Assembly (NCBI GenBank): GCA_009761415.1
Contig: QUOL01000020.1
Coordinates: 310,001 to 374,000 of the forward strand
DNA: 64,000 bases
Direction: 5' to 3'
Source of the DNA: Sarcomyxa edulis
Taxonomy: Eukaryota; Basidiomycota; Agaricomycetes; Agaricales; Mycenaceae
Positions within the stretch are counted from its first letter, which is position 1, and each line of letters starts with the position of its first letter. Both the position numbers and the translations under genes were made by a program. Below the pieces are notes generated by a model. It had not been told where the DNA came from. It saw nothing but the letters and a program-made list of their open reading frames with translations, and did no database searches. This document shows positions 25,001 through 39,000 of the stretch, one piece after another.

Positions 25001-28000
25001 TCTCGTTTCTGAAGCTGGAAGAGCAATCCTTGGCCCCTCCTGTATAGTCCCAGGTTCTATTCCATTCACACCTTCGCGTTCTTGTGCTATAAACACCTCC
25101 ATGTCGGCTTTATTCGCCCTTGATGTTTTTCTGATGTTTACAAGGACCACACAGGCTTTCTGATATGACGTCTCTTTGAGCCTCGAACCTCTCCAAAGAA
25201 ATACACGGAGGAAATTCTTCGGCCCCGAAATGCTCCCTGGGGGTCTGTACTCATGGGTTCCGAAGGAGATTCCTCCCAGATATACCGGGAAATCGCTCGG
25301 CCCGTATAGCAGAAAATATACCTCCAAATGTCCACATCGTTCCATGGTCGAATTTTGTACCATCTCAATCGGATGCCGGTCCTAGGCGTTTCTTGTTGCG
25401 TCACAAACACTGCGCCATTTTTTTCTGCCCCATGGGCGAGTTTTGGTGAAGTCGTTTACCATTGAGCTTGCAGGACTGCTGGGACATAGGTACGAATTTC
25501 GTGATGTTTTCTTTCATATTGCCTTTCCTGAAGAATATTACACGACATGCCATCGGTGCGAGCTCTTGTGGTTGCTACTCAGGATACGCATGTTGGCGAT
25601 TCTGATTATTTTTCCGAATATCATCCGCTCGAGTCGTTTGGTCATGTTAGGCTGGTGGGAGATAAATTCACCATCTTGTCTATCTTGCATGTGCGAGACT
25701 GTGGAACGTTGTCCGGTCATTTGTGATCTCGTGTCTTGCCACCGTTCATGTCCCTACAAGTCATTTTTTGATTGGTTTGGGACAAGGGCAGGCGTCGTTG
25801 ACGGTGATTGCCAATTTGACGTGGTCGAGTATCCTGCTTTCTTGTCAACGTTCTCGTGGTGGTGCCTACCTCTTTGTGAGGCCTTTTTTTATCCGCAGGC
25901 TCAGAGACCACCGGGAGGTCAGAGTCGAGCCCGAAACCTCGTCGTGCACGGTCTCTGTCACGCCACCATACCATTCTATTGACCCTCCAAGTCTTGCCTC
26001 ACTTCTTCCTCCCCTCCTTCTCCTCGTCGAAGATATCCCCGGATTGAACTATCTGATGAACCGCATGCCACGATCCTACCTCCAACTTGAAAGTTATAGA
26101 TCTCTATTTTCGTAGCATAATCATGAAACGCAAGCACCAATATCCGTATACGTATCCGCAGCCCCGGCAATTCACCATACCATCGTAGATCGTAAAGTAA
26201 AAGTAAGTTCACTTTTACCTTTTTTCATATCTAGTACCCACTCCACAATCCCTCCCCACCGACCCCGCTCCACTTTGCCCTTGCCCGAGCCCCAGATATG
26301 TAATCTCAGGTCCAGCAGAGCGAAAGGGCCGCTGGATTTACAGAGATAGGGGCAGAGAGTATGCGTATGGCTAGATGGAGAGAGAAGTCTGCTGGATCTG
26401 TCTGTTGATTTGTGGAGCGCGTTTGTTGGTCTTTGATGAACCGTACCCGTGCGTGGACGAAGAGTGGTGGAACTTCGCTGTCCGATATGGGTAGATCATG
26501 CCCTTACTTGTATGCAAGTATCCATTGGTACGTATACAGGTGGGTGTATAGTAAGGTAGGTCTCGAATCTGAACTTGCTTACATCTGGGGTACTTACCGC
26601 CAGATTGGCTGGCTGGAGTATAGTGATAACGTTAACGTTTGGGATCATGATCAGTGCGTAAAGTGAGGACTTAGCATACGTTAACGGTACCCTCAACGTC
26701 AACCGTCAACGCGGCGACGCTTGGTACTTACCAAGTTATTCAGAGTCGGTCATACGGCGATAGTGACGTGGGGGAACGAGCGTTATCTGCAGTCGATCAA
26801 TTGCAAGTGCAATGGTAATCAATGGTCCACAGCTGCAGCGTATGCGATGTACATCCTTCACCCGCAATTATTCGTATTTGCATCATTTTTATTGGATCTT
26901 ATTTCATGTACCCCCTCCGAGCCAATACTGTTGGTATCCATGGGTGTAGTTCCTCAGACCTCCGAGTGGCCCGCGTCTCGCGTCCCGCGAAAACTTTGAC
27001 TGGATCAAAAACCTTCATCGTATCTCATTCGTTCGTTTCCTGCATCAATTCCTCAGCCTGTGGTGAGTCCGAGTCTCAGGCTTGAAACGCCCCCGACTGT
27101 TTCTGTTTCTGTTTCCAACAAATTTAAATTACAAATAACTATCCCAAGTTCCGACGCACGCAAACCCTTCTTCGACTGTATCACATCAGAACGTTGATCT
27201 CACACACGCATGCACATGTAATCAAGCTAAGTGAACATCTCAGGCATTGTGATTAGATCGCTAGGGTTTGTTTCCCCTTCCCCGACGTTCCCCACCCCCA
27301 CCGCTAAGGTAACTAAAGAGACTTCCTTCCCCGCATCATGAGACGGGACCCCGATAACTCCACACTTGAGACAAGATCGAGAAAATGAACTCGGAAACAA
27401 ACTCTTCCCCCACCCCCACGCCCTTGAACTAGTACGGACGCGGATGGCTAAGAACTTGATGCGTGCATCAGCTTTTTCATTTGTTTTTTCAAATTACTAC
27501 ATTGTTGTCCCCGAAACTGCGTAGATATCATTTGTTGCGTACTTTCTGCGTCGTACATATGGAGACGATGAGACTCCTGAGATGGAGGGTATCTCGAGCT
27601 TTTATGCCAAGGGGCTCTGGAGTGGGGGAATGAATGGTGAGGGATGAGCTCACCGTAGAGAAAGAGGTAAGTATGACGAGTGTCCATCAATCTGAGTAAG
27701 ACTTTCGTCAGTGATTAAGGGCTGCGTGTACAACGACCGATTTTATGCTCGTAAGGATAAGTAAGAGAGCCTGAGGATGAGGGTAAGAATAGCAAGCTGT
27801 GCTTACTATCTTTATATGTAATGGCTATAAGTTCCGGGAAGAGCAAAGCGAATGTCCCGAGTCCGGTAGGGGGGCTGCGTATAGATCTGGAGGACGAATG
27901 CGATCGACAAACTGCCGTCATCGGGACTGACTATCCGTGTTCGTAGGTGTTCGTTCAGTATGTAGACTTCAATTTGTGCGGTCAAGTATGGCGGGGATAT

Positions 28001-28722
28001 ACGGGGAGCTAGCATGGCGCGGCGTGAGATATCGCCTCAAGTTGGCTCCCTCGTTCGGATCGAGGGGACGATAAGTATGTACGAAGTGGCGCCAAGAGCC
28101 GTATGTACTATGTGAGCATTCGTAAGTCTCGTAAGTTGGAACGCGCGCTGTACGGTGGACGGTGAGTAGCCGTGGCTGGTTCGTCGAGGCTGGCTTGATG
28201 TGATCCATTTCGGGGTTGTTGGAACCGTCTGAGTCGGAAGAGGAGTGCCAGCGGATAATCCGTGTTTGTAGGTGGAGGATGGGGGGGTTAACGGACCGAA
28301 TGAGGGTTCTCGAGGAGGGCTAAAATAAACTACCGCCGTCGGGTGCCGGTGCCTTCCTCTTTGGGAGATGACAAGAGCAAGACACGGCGATAAGCCCGCA
28401 GCCACACACCTTGGCACTCCCCTCACCTACGTATATCAACAGTTCTACTGGCACAGGCAAGGCAAGCACTCGAGGTTGAACAGCTCGAGGTTGGGAAGTT
28501 GGGTTGGAACCGCAAAGATCGGAATATAACTCGTGGAACGTGGTAGTGAGACCCCGAGGACTGTGACGTAATATAGCGTACCTGAAGCGGAGTTTAGATC
28601 GGCAAAGTGTGGGGAAGTCTATAAGAGGCAAGTGGCGGGACCCCGAGAGTCGAATAATATTTGATATTTTGTAGAATGAGCAGCTTCTTTCCTGCAACAA
28701 CGTCTCTTGCTTTACGACCATC
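22080..28722. other. 6.6 kb gene-poor region with unassigned frames
   Basis: I could not assemble a recognisable gene here. The longer open stretches are minus 22700-22960 (hydrophobic), minus 24914-25363 (149 codons) and plus 25443-25982 (179 codons); all look fragmentary and lack family motifs. Around 24540-25980, coding-like stretches shift between frames with stops, as in a decayed gene. No terminal repeats, transposase or reverse-transcriptase motifs, or RNA genes were seen. GTAAGT-like words recur between 27660 and 28140, so an unrecognised multi-intron transcript is possible. The last few hundred bases are the bHLH promoter. Confidence 0.35.
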
Positions 28723-31603
28723 ATGTCCTCCTTTTTCTCGTCTTCATCCTACAAACCTCAGGCTCAAGTCAGACAAGAAGGTTTCCATTTACCTTCCCCA
28801 GCTCCTTCATCTACACCTCCACCTTCAAATTTCGATCCCAACAACCTCTTCATGTCTCATGGCAGTGTCTCCAATTTCCTTCCCGACGCTTTCCGCAAAT
28901 TTCCCGGTTCAGATTCCTCTTCTGGGGGCCATGGGAATCCTAATGGTATGGATTTCAGCGAGGAACTAGCCAGTCTTATGGCTGGAGGTCAATCCACCGA
29001 CAGATCGACTCAGTCACCCGATAATCATAGTCACAGTCCTACCAATAACTACGACGATGGATACAGACCACACAATATATTCGATATTTCAGCTCCTTCT
29101 CAATCACAATCTCATTCATCAACTGCCTCTTCTTTCCCTTCCCACTTTTCTCTAAGAGGAAATGGGGATGCCAGTCAACCCAATTCCGTCAATAATGGCG
29201 GTGGTGGACTGCATGATTTCAACGTCAACGGAGGCCATGTGTCCCATTTTAATAGTACACTACCAGCTCTGAACTCATCTATGCGTACGTTGCTCTCGAA
29301 TTTCCCATCATTTCTCACTTGAATACAATAATAACAATTCCCTCATTATATTCATGTAGGCTACGAACCTCATCCAGATCCTCCAACCCCGGGTCCTCCA
29401 CCATCAGCATTCCACCATTCGCATCATTTCCGTCACTCACCTTCTCCACACCCCGCCCCCATCGTTCCTTCACAAAACCCCGACCACTCCCGATCCCGAT
29501 CCCGATCGCGCCCCCCATCCGTCCTAGGCGGTATTGGCTCCAGCGGTCTCGGAAATACTAATAGCAACGGCGGGATAGGCCCGACGCGCACACGAGCGAC
29601 GCGATCTAATTCTCGTCGAAACAATTCCGTCTCGTCGACGTCTCCTCCTCCTCTCAATCTCAATAATTCATCTTCTAACGGCGGTAATTCGTCGTCGAGA
29701 CCTCAGGCCATTCTTATACCTGGCTCTCGTCATAGTCTGGGTGGGGCTCCGGTAAGTCCACTTAGTATGCAGGGTGGTGCAGGCGGTCAAGCCTGGTTCA
29801 TACCCAACCACGGCCATGGCCATCATACTCTTAATTCGTGGGTATTCAGTCTTCTCGTCATCATATTTATATTGTTCACGATCTTCGTTCTTACTTGTTT
29901 TTCCCCTCGGTTCGTTTACATTCTTAAACTCTACGATACGCGCGCAGGCCTTCGGAATACTCCCTCCCAACGCCCGACTCCCTAACATCACACTCCCATT
30001 CTCTAACATCGCACTCATCTCTATCTCACCATCCCCACGGTCACTCCCACTCGCATTCGCTCTCCTCTCCATCGCACCACAGTCACTTCACCCCGTTCGG
30101 CCTTTCCCCACCCGAACATTCGCCCGGTCTGCATCTCCCCGGCGTCTCGTCCTTTAAACAAGACCCGCCGTCCAACTCTCCCATTGTCAATAATAACACT
30201 TCTACCACCCCGACAGCTACTCCCGGAGATAAGCAGGCACTATTGGCCAATGAAAAACGTAGGAGAAGGAGAGAGAGCCATAATGCTGTGGAGAGGAGGA
30301 GAAGAGATAATATTAACGAGAAGATTAGCGAGCTTGCGACTTTGATTCCGGAGTGTATGTTGGATCCTAGTGGTGAGTTTCTCGAGTTCCCGAGTTCCGT
30401 TTTTCTTGTTTCTGTTTCTGTTTCTATTTCTTCTAGTTCGAGAAGACGAAGTCGAGGATATATATACTGCTGATACTTTCTTTTTGTGTATGCTTTTACT
30501 TCCGCCGATCCTTCTTTCTTCTTGGTTTTTTGGTTCCCTCGGCCGGCTTTTCCCCATACCCCATACCCCAATACCCCATACTCCACATTCTTGTTCTTTC
30601 TTTCGTTCTTACTTTGCTATCTCTTAGTTCCTTGTATCGGGTTTCTGGTTCGATGGACTGATTGTTTTTCCTTCTTAACTCACAACTCACGCTCTGTTCT
30701 TCTCTCTCGTTAGCCCCAGGATCTGGCTCGACCCCAACCCCGGGCGGCGCTCCGCCCATCTCGCCCATTGACGATCCCTTGCTCGGGAACGTCGATAAGG
30801 ACAAGAAGGAGGATAGTGCCGATGTCGAAGGGGGTGTTGTGAAGGCGAACAAGGGGATGATCTTGCGTAAGAGTGTGGAGTATATCAGGTGCGTATCGAT
30901 CATTATCTATCCGTCATTCTTTCTTCCTCTCGATCTTCTCTTCTTTGACTAAACTGAACTGGGTTGGTAATGTAGGTACCTGCAACAACTAGTGACGGTG
31001 CAAGGAGCTAGGAACAGGGAATTGGAGCAGGAGTTGAAGTCGTACAGAGGAAGTTCATCTGGTGCCAGCTCTTCTGGGGACCTCAAGAACGGGAACGGCG
31101 GGGTGCAGCAGATGGGCACTCCGTCGTCGAATGATGGGAACGGCTCACCGGTGTTGAAATCGCAGTCGGTCGATGATATGGGCATGGGAATGGGCATGAT
31201 GTTGCATGATGAAGGAAGCGGGGAGTTTGGAGGGTTGGGCGGTGGTGGTGGGTTCGGAGGGATGGGGTTCCCGATGGGGATGTTGGCTACTATGCCGGAG
31301 GGAGAGGGTGAAGACGGTGGCAACGTGAATTTGGGATTGGGATTGGGGGATGATGATGATATGGATATGGATGATGGGGAGGGGAAAGGGATGGATGAGA
31401 TGAGTCCCAGCGCGGCTAGTGCGGAGGGCGATGATCTGGTACAGAGGGAGAGGGAGGAAGAGGAGAGGGGGAGGAGGGGGAGAGACGGGAGGGTCAGAGG
31501 GACTGGGTTCACCGAGGAGAAAGGCGGGAAGGCGAAGGAGAGGAAAACAAAACTCGCACAGGAGGAGAAAGAAAGGGAGGACGCGGAAAAGATGGAGACT
31601 TGA
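28723..31603 (+). CDS. bHLH transcription factor with expanded loop
   Basis: The basic region and helix 1 read RRRRESHNAVERRRRDNINE and KISELATLIPE, with the His-Glu-Arg pattern of E-box (CACGTG) binders. Helix 2 is GMILRKSVEYIRYLQQLV, continuing into a short zipper-like helix (ARNRELEQELKSY). An insert of about 50 residues, rich in Gly/Pro/Thr and then acidic, separates the helices and is split by an intron after LIPECMLDPS. The first part of the protein is Ser/Pro/His-rich (exons near 28723-29283, 29360-29840 and 29949-30372). The tail is Gly/Met- and Lys/Glu-rich, ending at 31603. The total is roughly 750 residues, predicted nuclear. The tandem CACGTG sites at 42762 show that suitable sites exist, without proving a link. 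Confidence 0.82.
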
Positions 31604-33872
31604 GTCTCTGTCTCGTCGCTGCATCTTCCTGGCTCTCTTTCTTCGCATCATCCGTTTTTTCCCCTCTTTCTGGTCCATTCGTCCATCCTATGGATCCCCG
31701 TCTTTCCTTTGCTCCATGGTTGCTTGGTCTATGCATACCAATTCTGTTCATGATACCCTCATGCTCGTCCTCGTCTATTCCCGGTCAGTCCTTCAAAAAA
31801 CCAAAACGCGTTTTGGCTTTTTGTCACTAAAATTTACCCGACGCTTAATACCACACCAACCGTCCATTAACCACGCACACGACCAACCATACCTCCACGC
31901 CCATGCCCACCACACCGTAACATTTCCTCTCTGGCCTCTCCTTTCAACAATTCCGCTTCCTATCCACTATTCTTCTCTTCTTTTGTCACGCCAGCTCGAT
32001 TCATCATGCTGCACACTACATGCCACTCCGTTCCATTTCTTGTTCATATTCCATTCATCCATCCCTTCAATTCCCCCGATCAACGGCTCGTCAACTCACG
32101 CAGGAACGAAACATAAAAAAAACTACGACTTGTTTTGTTCTAACGAAATTGACTATCTACGGATCGGCGACTGGCGTTCGCGAGAGTTTTCTCAAGTCTT
32201 GGCTGCGCCTCTTCCCACTATCCTTCTTGCTCTCCTACTTCACTCTTATTCTTGTAGCGTATATCTATCTATCTGCTCCTTGTTCGATGAGTCGGGAGTC
32301 ACCATTCCTCCTCCTCCCTCGCTTATATCGTCTTTCGAGCCTTTCCCCCTACGTATGACGCCCTCAATTACTAGTCGTTCATTCATCCTGTTTTTCTTTT
32401 TGTTGTCGTTTCTCTTTCTCTTTCCCTCTCTGTTCACTTCTGTAATATCCCTTTGCCGTATGTACAAATTAGCGCTACTGCGAAGATCCAAATCAAAAAC
32501 GAAAGGAAGGGATGTGTATGATACATGCATGGTGTGGTAGTACTTAGCATTAGTAGTATCTGGTTTATTGATATGAGTACGATGCATCTGATTTTTCTCA
32601 CTGTTCTTTGTCCAATCGCGATTACAACTTCTTGAAGAGAAGTATGATAATGAATCTGACATTTCAGGGACGCGTGTAAGGTGGAAAATGAAGGCCAATC
32701 GACGTACGGCCCGCATGGGAGGGTGGAGCTGATGAGCGCTGGGCGCTGAGCGATGGAGATTGGTGAAAAGCTTTGATGAAGAGTTGTGGTCCATGGAATT
32801 AAGAGGGTACTGTTAGAGTTTCCATAAGGATGCTTATTATTGGGTCGAGCGGACATTCGCACTAGGAAACGAAAAGGGAAGGTGGGCAAGTGAACATATA
32901 AAAAACGCTCTGGACAGGGATCTGAGAATAATAAGTCGAGCTAACAAGAGAAATCATAAGTCCTCTGGGGGTATACATGCGACCCTACCTACCCATCATC
33001 AAATACACGTGTTTTTAGACGTTCATAGATCCGTAAGTCGGCCGAAGGTCCCTTGTTTACATAGCCGGGAGGGAAAAGTATTGGAACATGATACGGTAGT
33101 AGACAGGTGTTTCGGTCGTAGTTGTTATACGACGATCGACCAAGATACTCCCTCAGGCCTCAGGATGGAAGGGGTATGTATACTCGAAGGAACCGGACGC
33201 CGTATGGTGGTCCTGAGATCTAGAAGAGAAGAAAGATATAAGTGTGAGCCTTTGAAAAAAGATTCAAGTATGAAAATGATGGGAGACGGTGACCCGGGTC
33301 CTTTGAGAAGAGATATGGAGGTAAGGATCCGTAAAAGCGCCGCTGCAAAAGGCAATGAGCATCCGATGTCCTGGTTGAGCGGAGACAGAGGTCTGCAGCC
33401 AAACAATTCGGCCCGCCGACAGCCTGGGAGCGGGGACGCAGCGGAGTTAACATGCGGGGAAAGAAGCTTCATACTCCGACGCTTTCGGTGCGAGTTGCCC
33501 GATTGTGTAAGCTTGAAGGCGCTAATGTGCTTCAGCGCTCAATCAGCGCTAGCGCTTGAGCTTCAGGACTCTCTGACGGACGAGCGCATCGACCAGCTGT
33601 GATCCGTGCAGAGATACGTCAGTCAAGAATGTACCGAGGAAGCCATGCCAGAAAGCATATGGAGGGGCGCTTGTAAGCACACGAAGATTTGTCCAGAGTA
33701 GCTTGTCGGAGGGACTACAATTCACACGCAACTGGGGTGGAGATCTCTTTGTGCATGAAAAAAGAAGTCTTGCAGATTAATGAAAAGAATAGATGGTGGT
33801 CTAAGGCTTCCGTCCGCAAGTTAGCAAATTTTCGTAATGGATATTTCATCTCACATACAATTATCACAGTCA
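31604..33872. other. Intergenic, no supportable gene
   Basis: A plus frame running from the bHLH tail to 32540 is compositionally odd (Ser/Leu/Phe from CT-rich DNA) and probably not coding. A 197-codon plus frame (33009-33602) has mixed composition but no recognisable motif. AGCGCT palindromes cluster at 33533-33557. The region likely contains the bHLH 3' untranslated region. Confidence 0.35.
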
Positions 33873-35738
33873 TTAAGCCCTTTTCTTATCTTCGCCGACG
33901 GCTGCGGTCCCCTCTACCCAAAGCTCATCCAAGTCTTCCATGCAAGTTGACGTTAATGTCGCCTTCGGCGGTCCGGTCATTAGCGCCTCCTCTGTAATGT
34001 TCCATCCCATTTCTCGAAGGCCTTCAGTGAAGACAAGGAATGCGTCGTCGACGGTGCGGTATGAGATCCGAATCAAAGCCACGGCTTCGTCTTCTTCTAC
34101 GGACAGATCGGATACTTTGCCTCTTGCGTATAGCCTGCATACCTCCAATGCGTGCACCCACGCTTTTATTTGATCGGGAGGACGGTAACCCTCCTTCAAA
34201 CAGATGTGGAGACGTAGAGGCCCCCACACGCACATGTTTTGGCTGCCAGGAGTTATGGGATGGAGGCATTTAGTATCGAACCATAGAATATATCGCTCCC
34301 CTTGAAAGATGTCCCAGATCCGCTCCGGCAGTGGATGAGCCAGAATAGATGAAAGGGTCGAGCCTATTGTACAATGCCCGAGGATTTTGTCACCATCGGA
34401 ACTGTCACGCAAAAGTCCATCGCGTTCAAACAGCCGTTCGTGTCTAGAAACTTGTGCAGGGGTGAGTATGTTCTGCATAGCCGTATTATGCTGTTGATGC
34501 ATCGTCCAGATGATCCCCAGTCTCTGTCGATTGCAGGAGCGGAGCGCGACTCCACGTACGGCGATGTAGTTTGCGAACAGATGAGCAGCGACGAGGGAGA
34601 ATAGTGCAATATATGTCGACCAAGATGTTGTCAGATATGGAACGACGGCCGTCCCAAGCTTTGATATACCAAATAAGTCACAGAAACACTGCATGATACA
34701 CAACTTACGAGCATGCCCAGGAGAGACAAAACTGTCTCTTTACTAGCATCCTTGGCATTGAGATCGCCGACGTCTCCCTTGCCGTTATTATTACCGTTGC
34801 TATTGTGTGGCGTAGCAAAATGCAGCGTGAGCGCTGCTTTGGAGCCACCAGCAGCTATCCCGCATAGAGCGCGAAGAGATGCACTTGTACACAGGACAAC
34901 GACACGGATTCCAGGAACGCGCACGGATATGAAAGGCAGTGGGAGGGATTCAGAGCTTAGCAGTGGAGAAAGTGTATCCAAGATGATCGCAGAGTCGTTG
35001 AGTATGTCAGCTAGGAGCCGATATGTCTTTGCTTCGGGGTAGAGGAACGATCCGATACGGTAAGCGGCTAGGATGGCTTTGCGGACAGAACACACGTGTC
35101 AGGATCAGGACTGTAAACAAAAAAACAGCACAAGACGGAACATACTTGTAATGCGCCCAAAAATATCTTGGAGGACAGTGATCAGCAGTGCGTGAGTCGC
35201 TGAAGCAGACGCGTCACCGACTCCGAAGCCTGAGCGAGTGCGTACGCGTATCAGCAAAAGGAGACCATGTGAAACATCTTTGATGTAGAGAAAGAACCTT
35301 CAAGTATAGCCCTGGAGGATATCAGCCCTGCAAGAGAGCTACAAAATGCTTGTAAGGCATTGAATATTTGGTAGCTGGGCACGCGCGGTCATGACTTTTT
35401 ACGACCTAGAGAAACAGAGAGACGGACTGGAGATAATCTGTGACCGGTACGATTCAGTGGGACGATCCAAGTTGTCTGGAGCAAGACTCCTCCTACTTAC
35501 CTGGTGAGACGCTTTCGGGATATCCAGCAGGTAAGAAGACTTTAGCGAGAAAATCCTTGAGGTGGACATGATTTTTAGGTCTAGGTGAGTTTTCAGACAG
35601 GACAACCTGATCGACCCCATTTGTTGAGCGGCTACATTTGGGGAAAGAGTGAGAATGTAGTACCTTGTCCTTTTTGAAATAAGTCGTACGAGATCGTCCT
35701 GCTTCGTCCCGTTCCACTATCAATCTCATTCGAGACAT
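33873..35738 (-). CDS. RUS family (DUF647) protein
   Basis: A Root-UVB-Sensitive family membrane protein. Plant members function in vitamin B6 homeostasis and UV-B sensing; the fungal role is not established. Seen after splicing: LKDFLAKVFLPAGYPESVSP, then YQIFNALQAFCSSLAGLISS, FGVGDASA, an exon with YPEAKTYRLLADILNDSAII and AGGSKAALTLHFAT, NAKDASKETVLSLLGML, and SLVAAHLFANYIAVRGVALR. This is the canonical DUF647 order. The C-terminal exon (33873-34600) is the usual soluble tail ending EDKKRA. The start chosen is the first ATG of the frame (35738). At least five introns occur. The gene lies downstream of listerin on the same strand, 313 bases apart. Confidence 0.82.
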
Positions 35739-36051
35739 CGTTCTGCGTAGTTGTGTAGTCAAACGTGCGCGTTACGCGCAGAGCAACACCCTGGGATCTT
35801 CGTGGATGTTGACTTGGACGCGTTCTTGGGTGACGGTGAAAGGCACGATCGTGATGATCATGTAAGCAAATCGCCGGCTAACAGGAACTCAACAAAAAAC
35901 TCTGCAAGGTTGAAGTCATGCATAAGTATACTACAACAAGTTTGATTGATCATCTACAAGGTTGATTACAACGCCTTGTCCATGGGATTGCAAGCACACA
36001 CTAATACTATATATCTACACATATACGTCGACGCCGCGTACAGGTCAGTTT
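35739..36051. other. Spacer between listerin 3' end and RUS promoter
   Basis: A 313-base gap between two minus-strand genes. It must contain the listerin 3' untranslated region and the RUS promoter. No separate feature is visible. Confidence 0.4.
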
Positions 36052-39000
36052 CTAAAAGATATCTGAACGACATAACGGACAGCTGGAAGAATGACTTGAA
36101 CTGAACCACTAGAAAAAGTTAGATGGTGTCTCAGATGGTGTCAGACAAGCAGAAGAAAAGGAGTTCTACCTTGAACAAACATCCAGCATGGAATCTATTC
36201 TTGCATGTCCTGCAAGGCTTCCGGGGAAGACTGCCATCCATTACGCTGATGATACTGCAGAGAACTAGATGAGAAGGGGCGTTTTATCAATTCAAGAATA
36301 CATGACTTACGAATAGCAAATCGCGCATTCCACCTGGCCCTCGAAATGAAGCGTAACATTCTTCTTGAACAGGCTAAGCCCATCTACGATATGGCCGTTC
36401 TGGGATGGAGAACCTATCAGACAGACGAAGACGAACGTGGACGATAAGCACGCGCTTACATGAGACGATATGGTTTGTTGCACTGCCAAAATCCATGCTC
36501 GCCATCGATTCTCATCAACGCCTACTCTCCGAAGGTCCTTTATCTCGATCTTGTGAAGAGGCCAGTCCGACGGAATCTTGAATTTGATTTCCAGTTGATG
36601 TTCGTCTACGAGGTATGAAGCAGTCACTTCGTTGACATTGTTGGACACTTTGATGGTTAGCTGGTCGTCCACCAGCTCTGCTGTTGTTTCGGGGCTCTTG
36701 ACGTGCATCAGTTCTGCCCGAATAATCACGGGAGAGAAATGCTGGGACGTGTAGCTGATGATGCTAGTTGAAAGCTGCCGATCTTTGCAATCCAGGACCC
36801 AGGTGTGGATGAGAGAGGGGACCGTCAGAAGAGCACGATAATAAAGGTGAGCCGCCAATAATTGAAGGCTGAAGGAGGTCCCAGGTTCGTAGACTGATGA
36901 TCGAAATTAGTCAAGTGCGACACAAAGATGATCCTCAGGTACTTGTACTTGCATTGAACATGAAATTCATCTACAGCCCATGGATCCAATTTGAACGCTT
37001 TCGATAAACCCTCGTCCAAATGCAAGAGGGTGAATATATTTGGGATGAAGTGTCCAGCGATGACATCTAGATCACGGAGTTGGTCGATGTAACTCGATCT
37101 GACTTTTAGGGACTGGAACGGAGTGAGTTTGGTTACAGAGCACACAATTGTAACATACCGCATCTACAAACAGATCGAAGAGGATCATCCAACCGAGCAA
37201 ATAACCGAGCAAGAACTATAAAATTCGCTTGAGATTGTTTAAGGTCTTGAAAATAGACATGACATACGTGTTCGTCGTGCTCAGAGCCATCCGCCTGGTT
37301 GAGACTTCGCTGTAGAATCTCGAGAAGCTCAGGTGGAAGATCAGCTTTGACAACGGCGTCTACATCCACGCCAGCCTCGATGACGAGATGCTCTGTGCGT
37401 CTCTTGGCTGCCCCGTGCAAAAGTTGGTAGGCCATTTTTTGCACGCTGATCGATGTATCAGTTAGTAGATGACACATCTAGATATACAGCAATGAGCGTC
37501 AATTTGCTCGAGTAGACGGGAGAAGATTGACCTGGGGCAAAGTCTCTTCATCGATCAGTGACGCCGGCAAGTCCTCCACAATGGACAAAGCTAATTCACG
37601 GCATGCCGATCGTGGAGAAGAAGCGTGCAGATTGACTGCAAGACATCTCAGTAAGACTTTTCGTGACGACGAAAATCTGTACACACCAAGTTTTGCTGTC
37701 ACCAACTGTTTAACTAGAGTAAGGATCGCCATATGCCGCTCCTGCCATTCTGCCCGGAGCGATTTGTTAGTCAACGCTAGATCCCGAATAGCGATGATTA
37801 GTCGCAAAGTACGCCCTAAGATCACTAGCGTTGAATCGTCTGCAAAGGAACAATTCTGGAAGAAGGACAATATCAGCGAAAGGAATGACCAGTGAGAATG
37901 AAATAATACAACTGACTTCGAGATTGCTCTCCACAAGATCGAAGATGAGGTCCCAATGAGAACCAGGAACGTTTTGCAAAATAGGTGCTAGGTGGAAAAA
38001 GACCAAGGTCATTGCACTCTCCACTTCTTCGTCTAGGTCTTCATCCGATGCGATCCATTGTTGGCAAGCCTTCATCACATTAACAGCTCTGTTTTGCGCC
38101 AGGAATATAATATCCGATTCCGGGTCGGGGGCAGTAACAGCCAATTTCCGAAGCGTCAGCAGTCCTTCTGTGTCTGCTTTTTTCGCAGGAATACCAAGCA
38201 TGGCTGCTGCCAACTCGTTCCGATAACGGTCGAGACGCGGTGGTTCCAAAGCAAGTTCAGTGACCGCTAACACGATAGCCATGCATGTTTGAGAAGCTGA
38301 GTAACTTCTAATAAGCAGTTTATCTGATTGTGAGGTTTGAACGATGACAAACCAGTCTTTTCTATCCTCCGTGCATATGCAATCCACATGTCCGCTTCTT
38401 TCTCGTCTGCGTCACTAAGAATGTGCTGCAGGACTGTGTAAACAATTCGTGAATCTCGAATAGAGTCCGTCGTACTTGACCGTCGAACCAATTCGAATAG
38501 GAATCCTGCAAGACCATCGAATACGGCTTTGGAACCTCCCTCTAAGAGGGCCGAGACAACCTTCAGTCTCCATGTATCGTCATTCGAAGAGGTGAGGATA
38601 TAAGTCGAGACTCGTCCAACTCTCGACACTGTCTCATCCAGACCCGACTTTATTGCCAGAGCTTGGAAAGCTGGACTTGACGTGGAAGAAGGAAGTCGTA
38701 GAAGATCGCTGGCGTAAAGAGAAAGCGCCAGGAAATGATATAATGCCCACATATTCTCCTTTGCAAGTTGACGCTGCTCAACGAATACATGGAGAAGGGC
38801 TCCAATTACGCGGGCATAAGAAGAATACCCCTGACGGTCGTGCGGCTGGGATTGGAGACGTATGTTCTTGAAGACAGAAGGAGGAGGAACGAGAGGATCC
38901 AATACGGCTAAGCTGCCGTCGATAGGATCCGCAGAAAGATCATCGAGCATGCCATCGATTTCATCACGCGGTGGGAAAATGTCTTCGAGGAGATCAACGG

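Noticed and set aside
31419..32540. Long 373-codon plus frame after the bHLH gene
   Set aside because: It overlaps the bHLH coding exon in another frame. Its composition follows purine- and CT-rich DNA, and no motif is seen.
33533..33557. Cluster of AGCGCT palindromes as an origin or binding array
   Set aside because: The run is short, has no partner elements and occurs in an unassigned region, so chance is likely.
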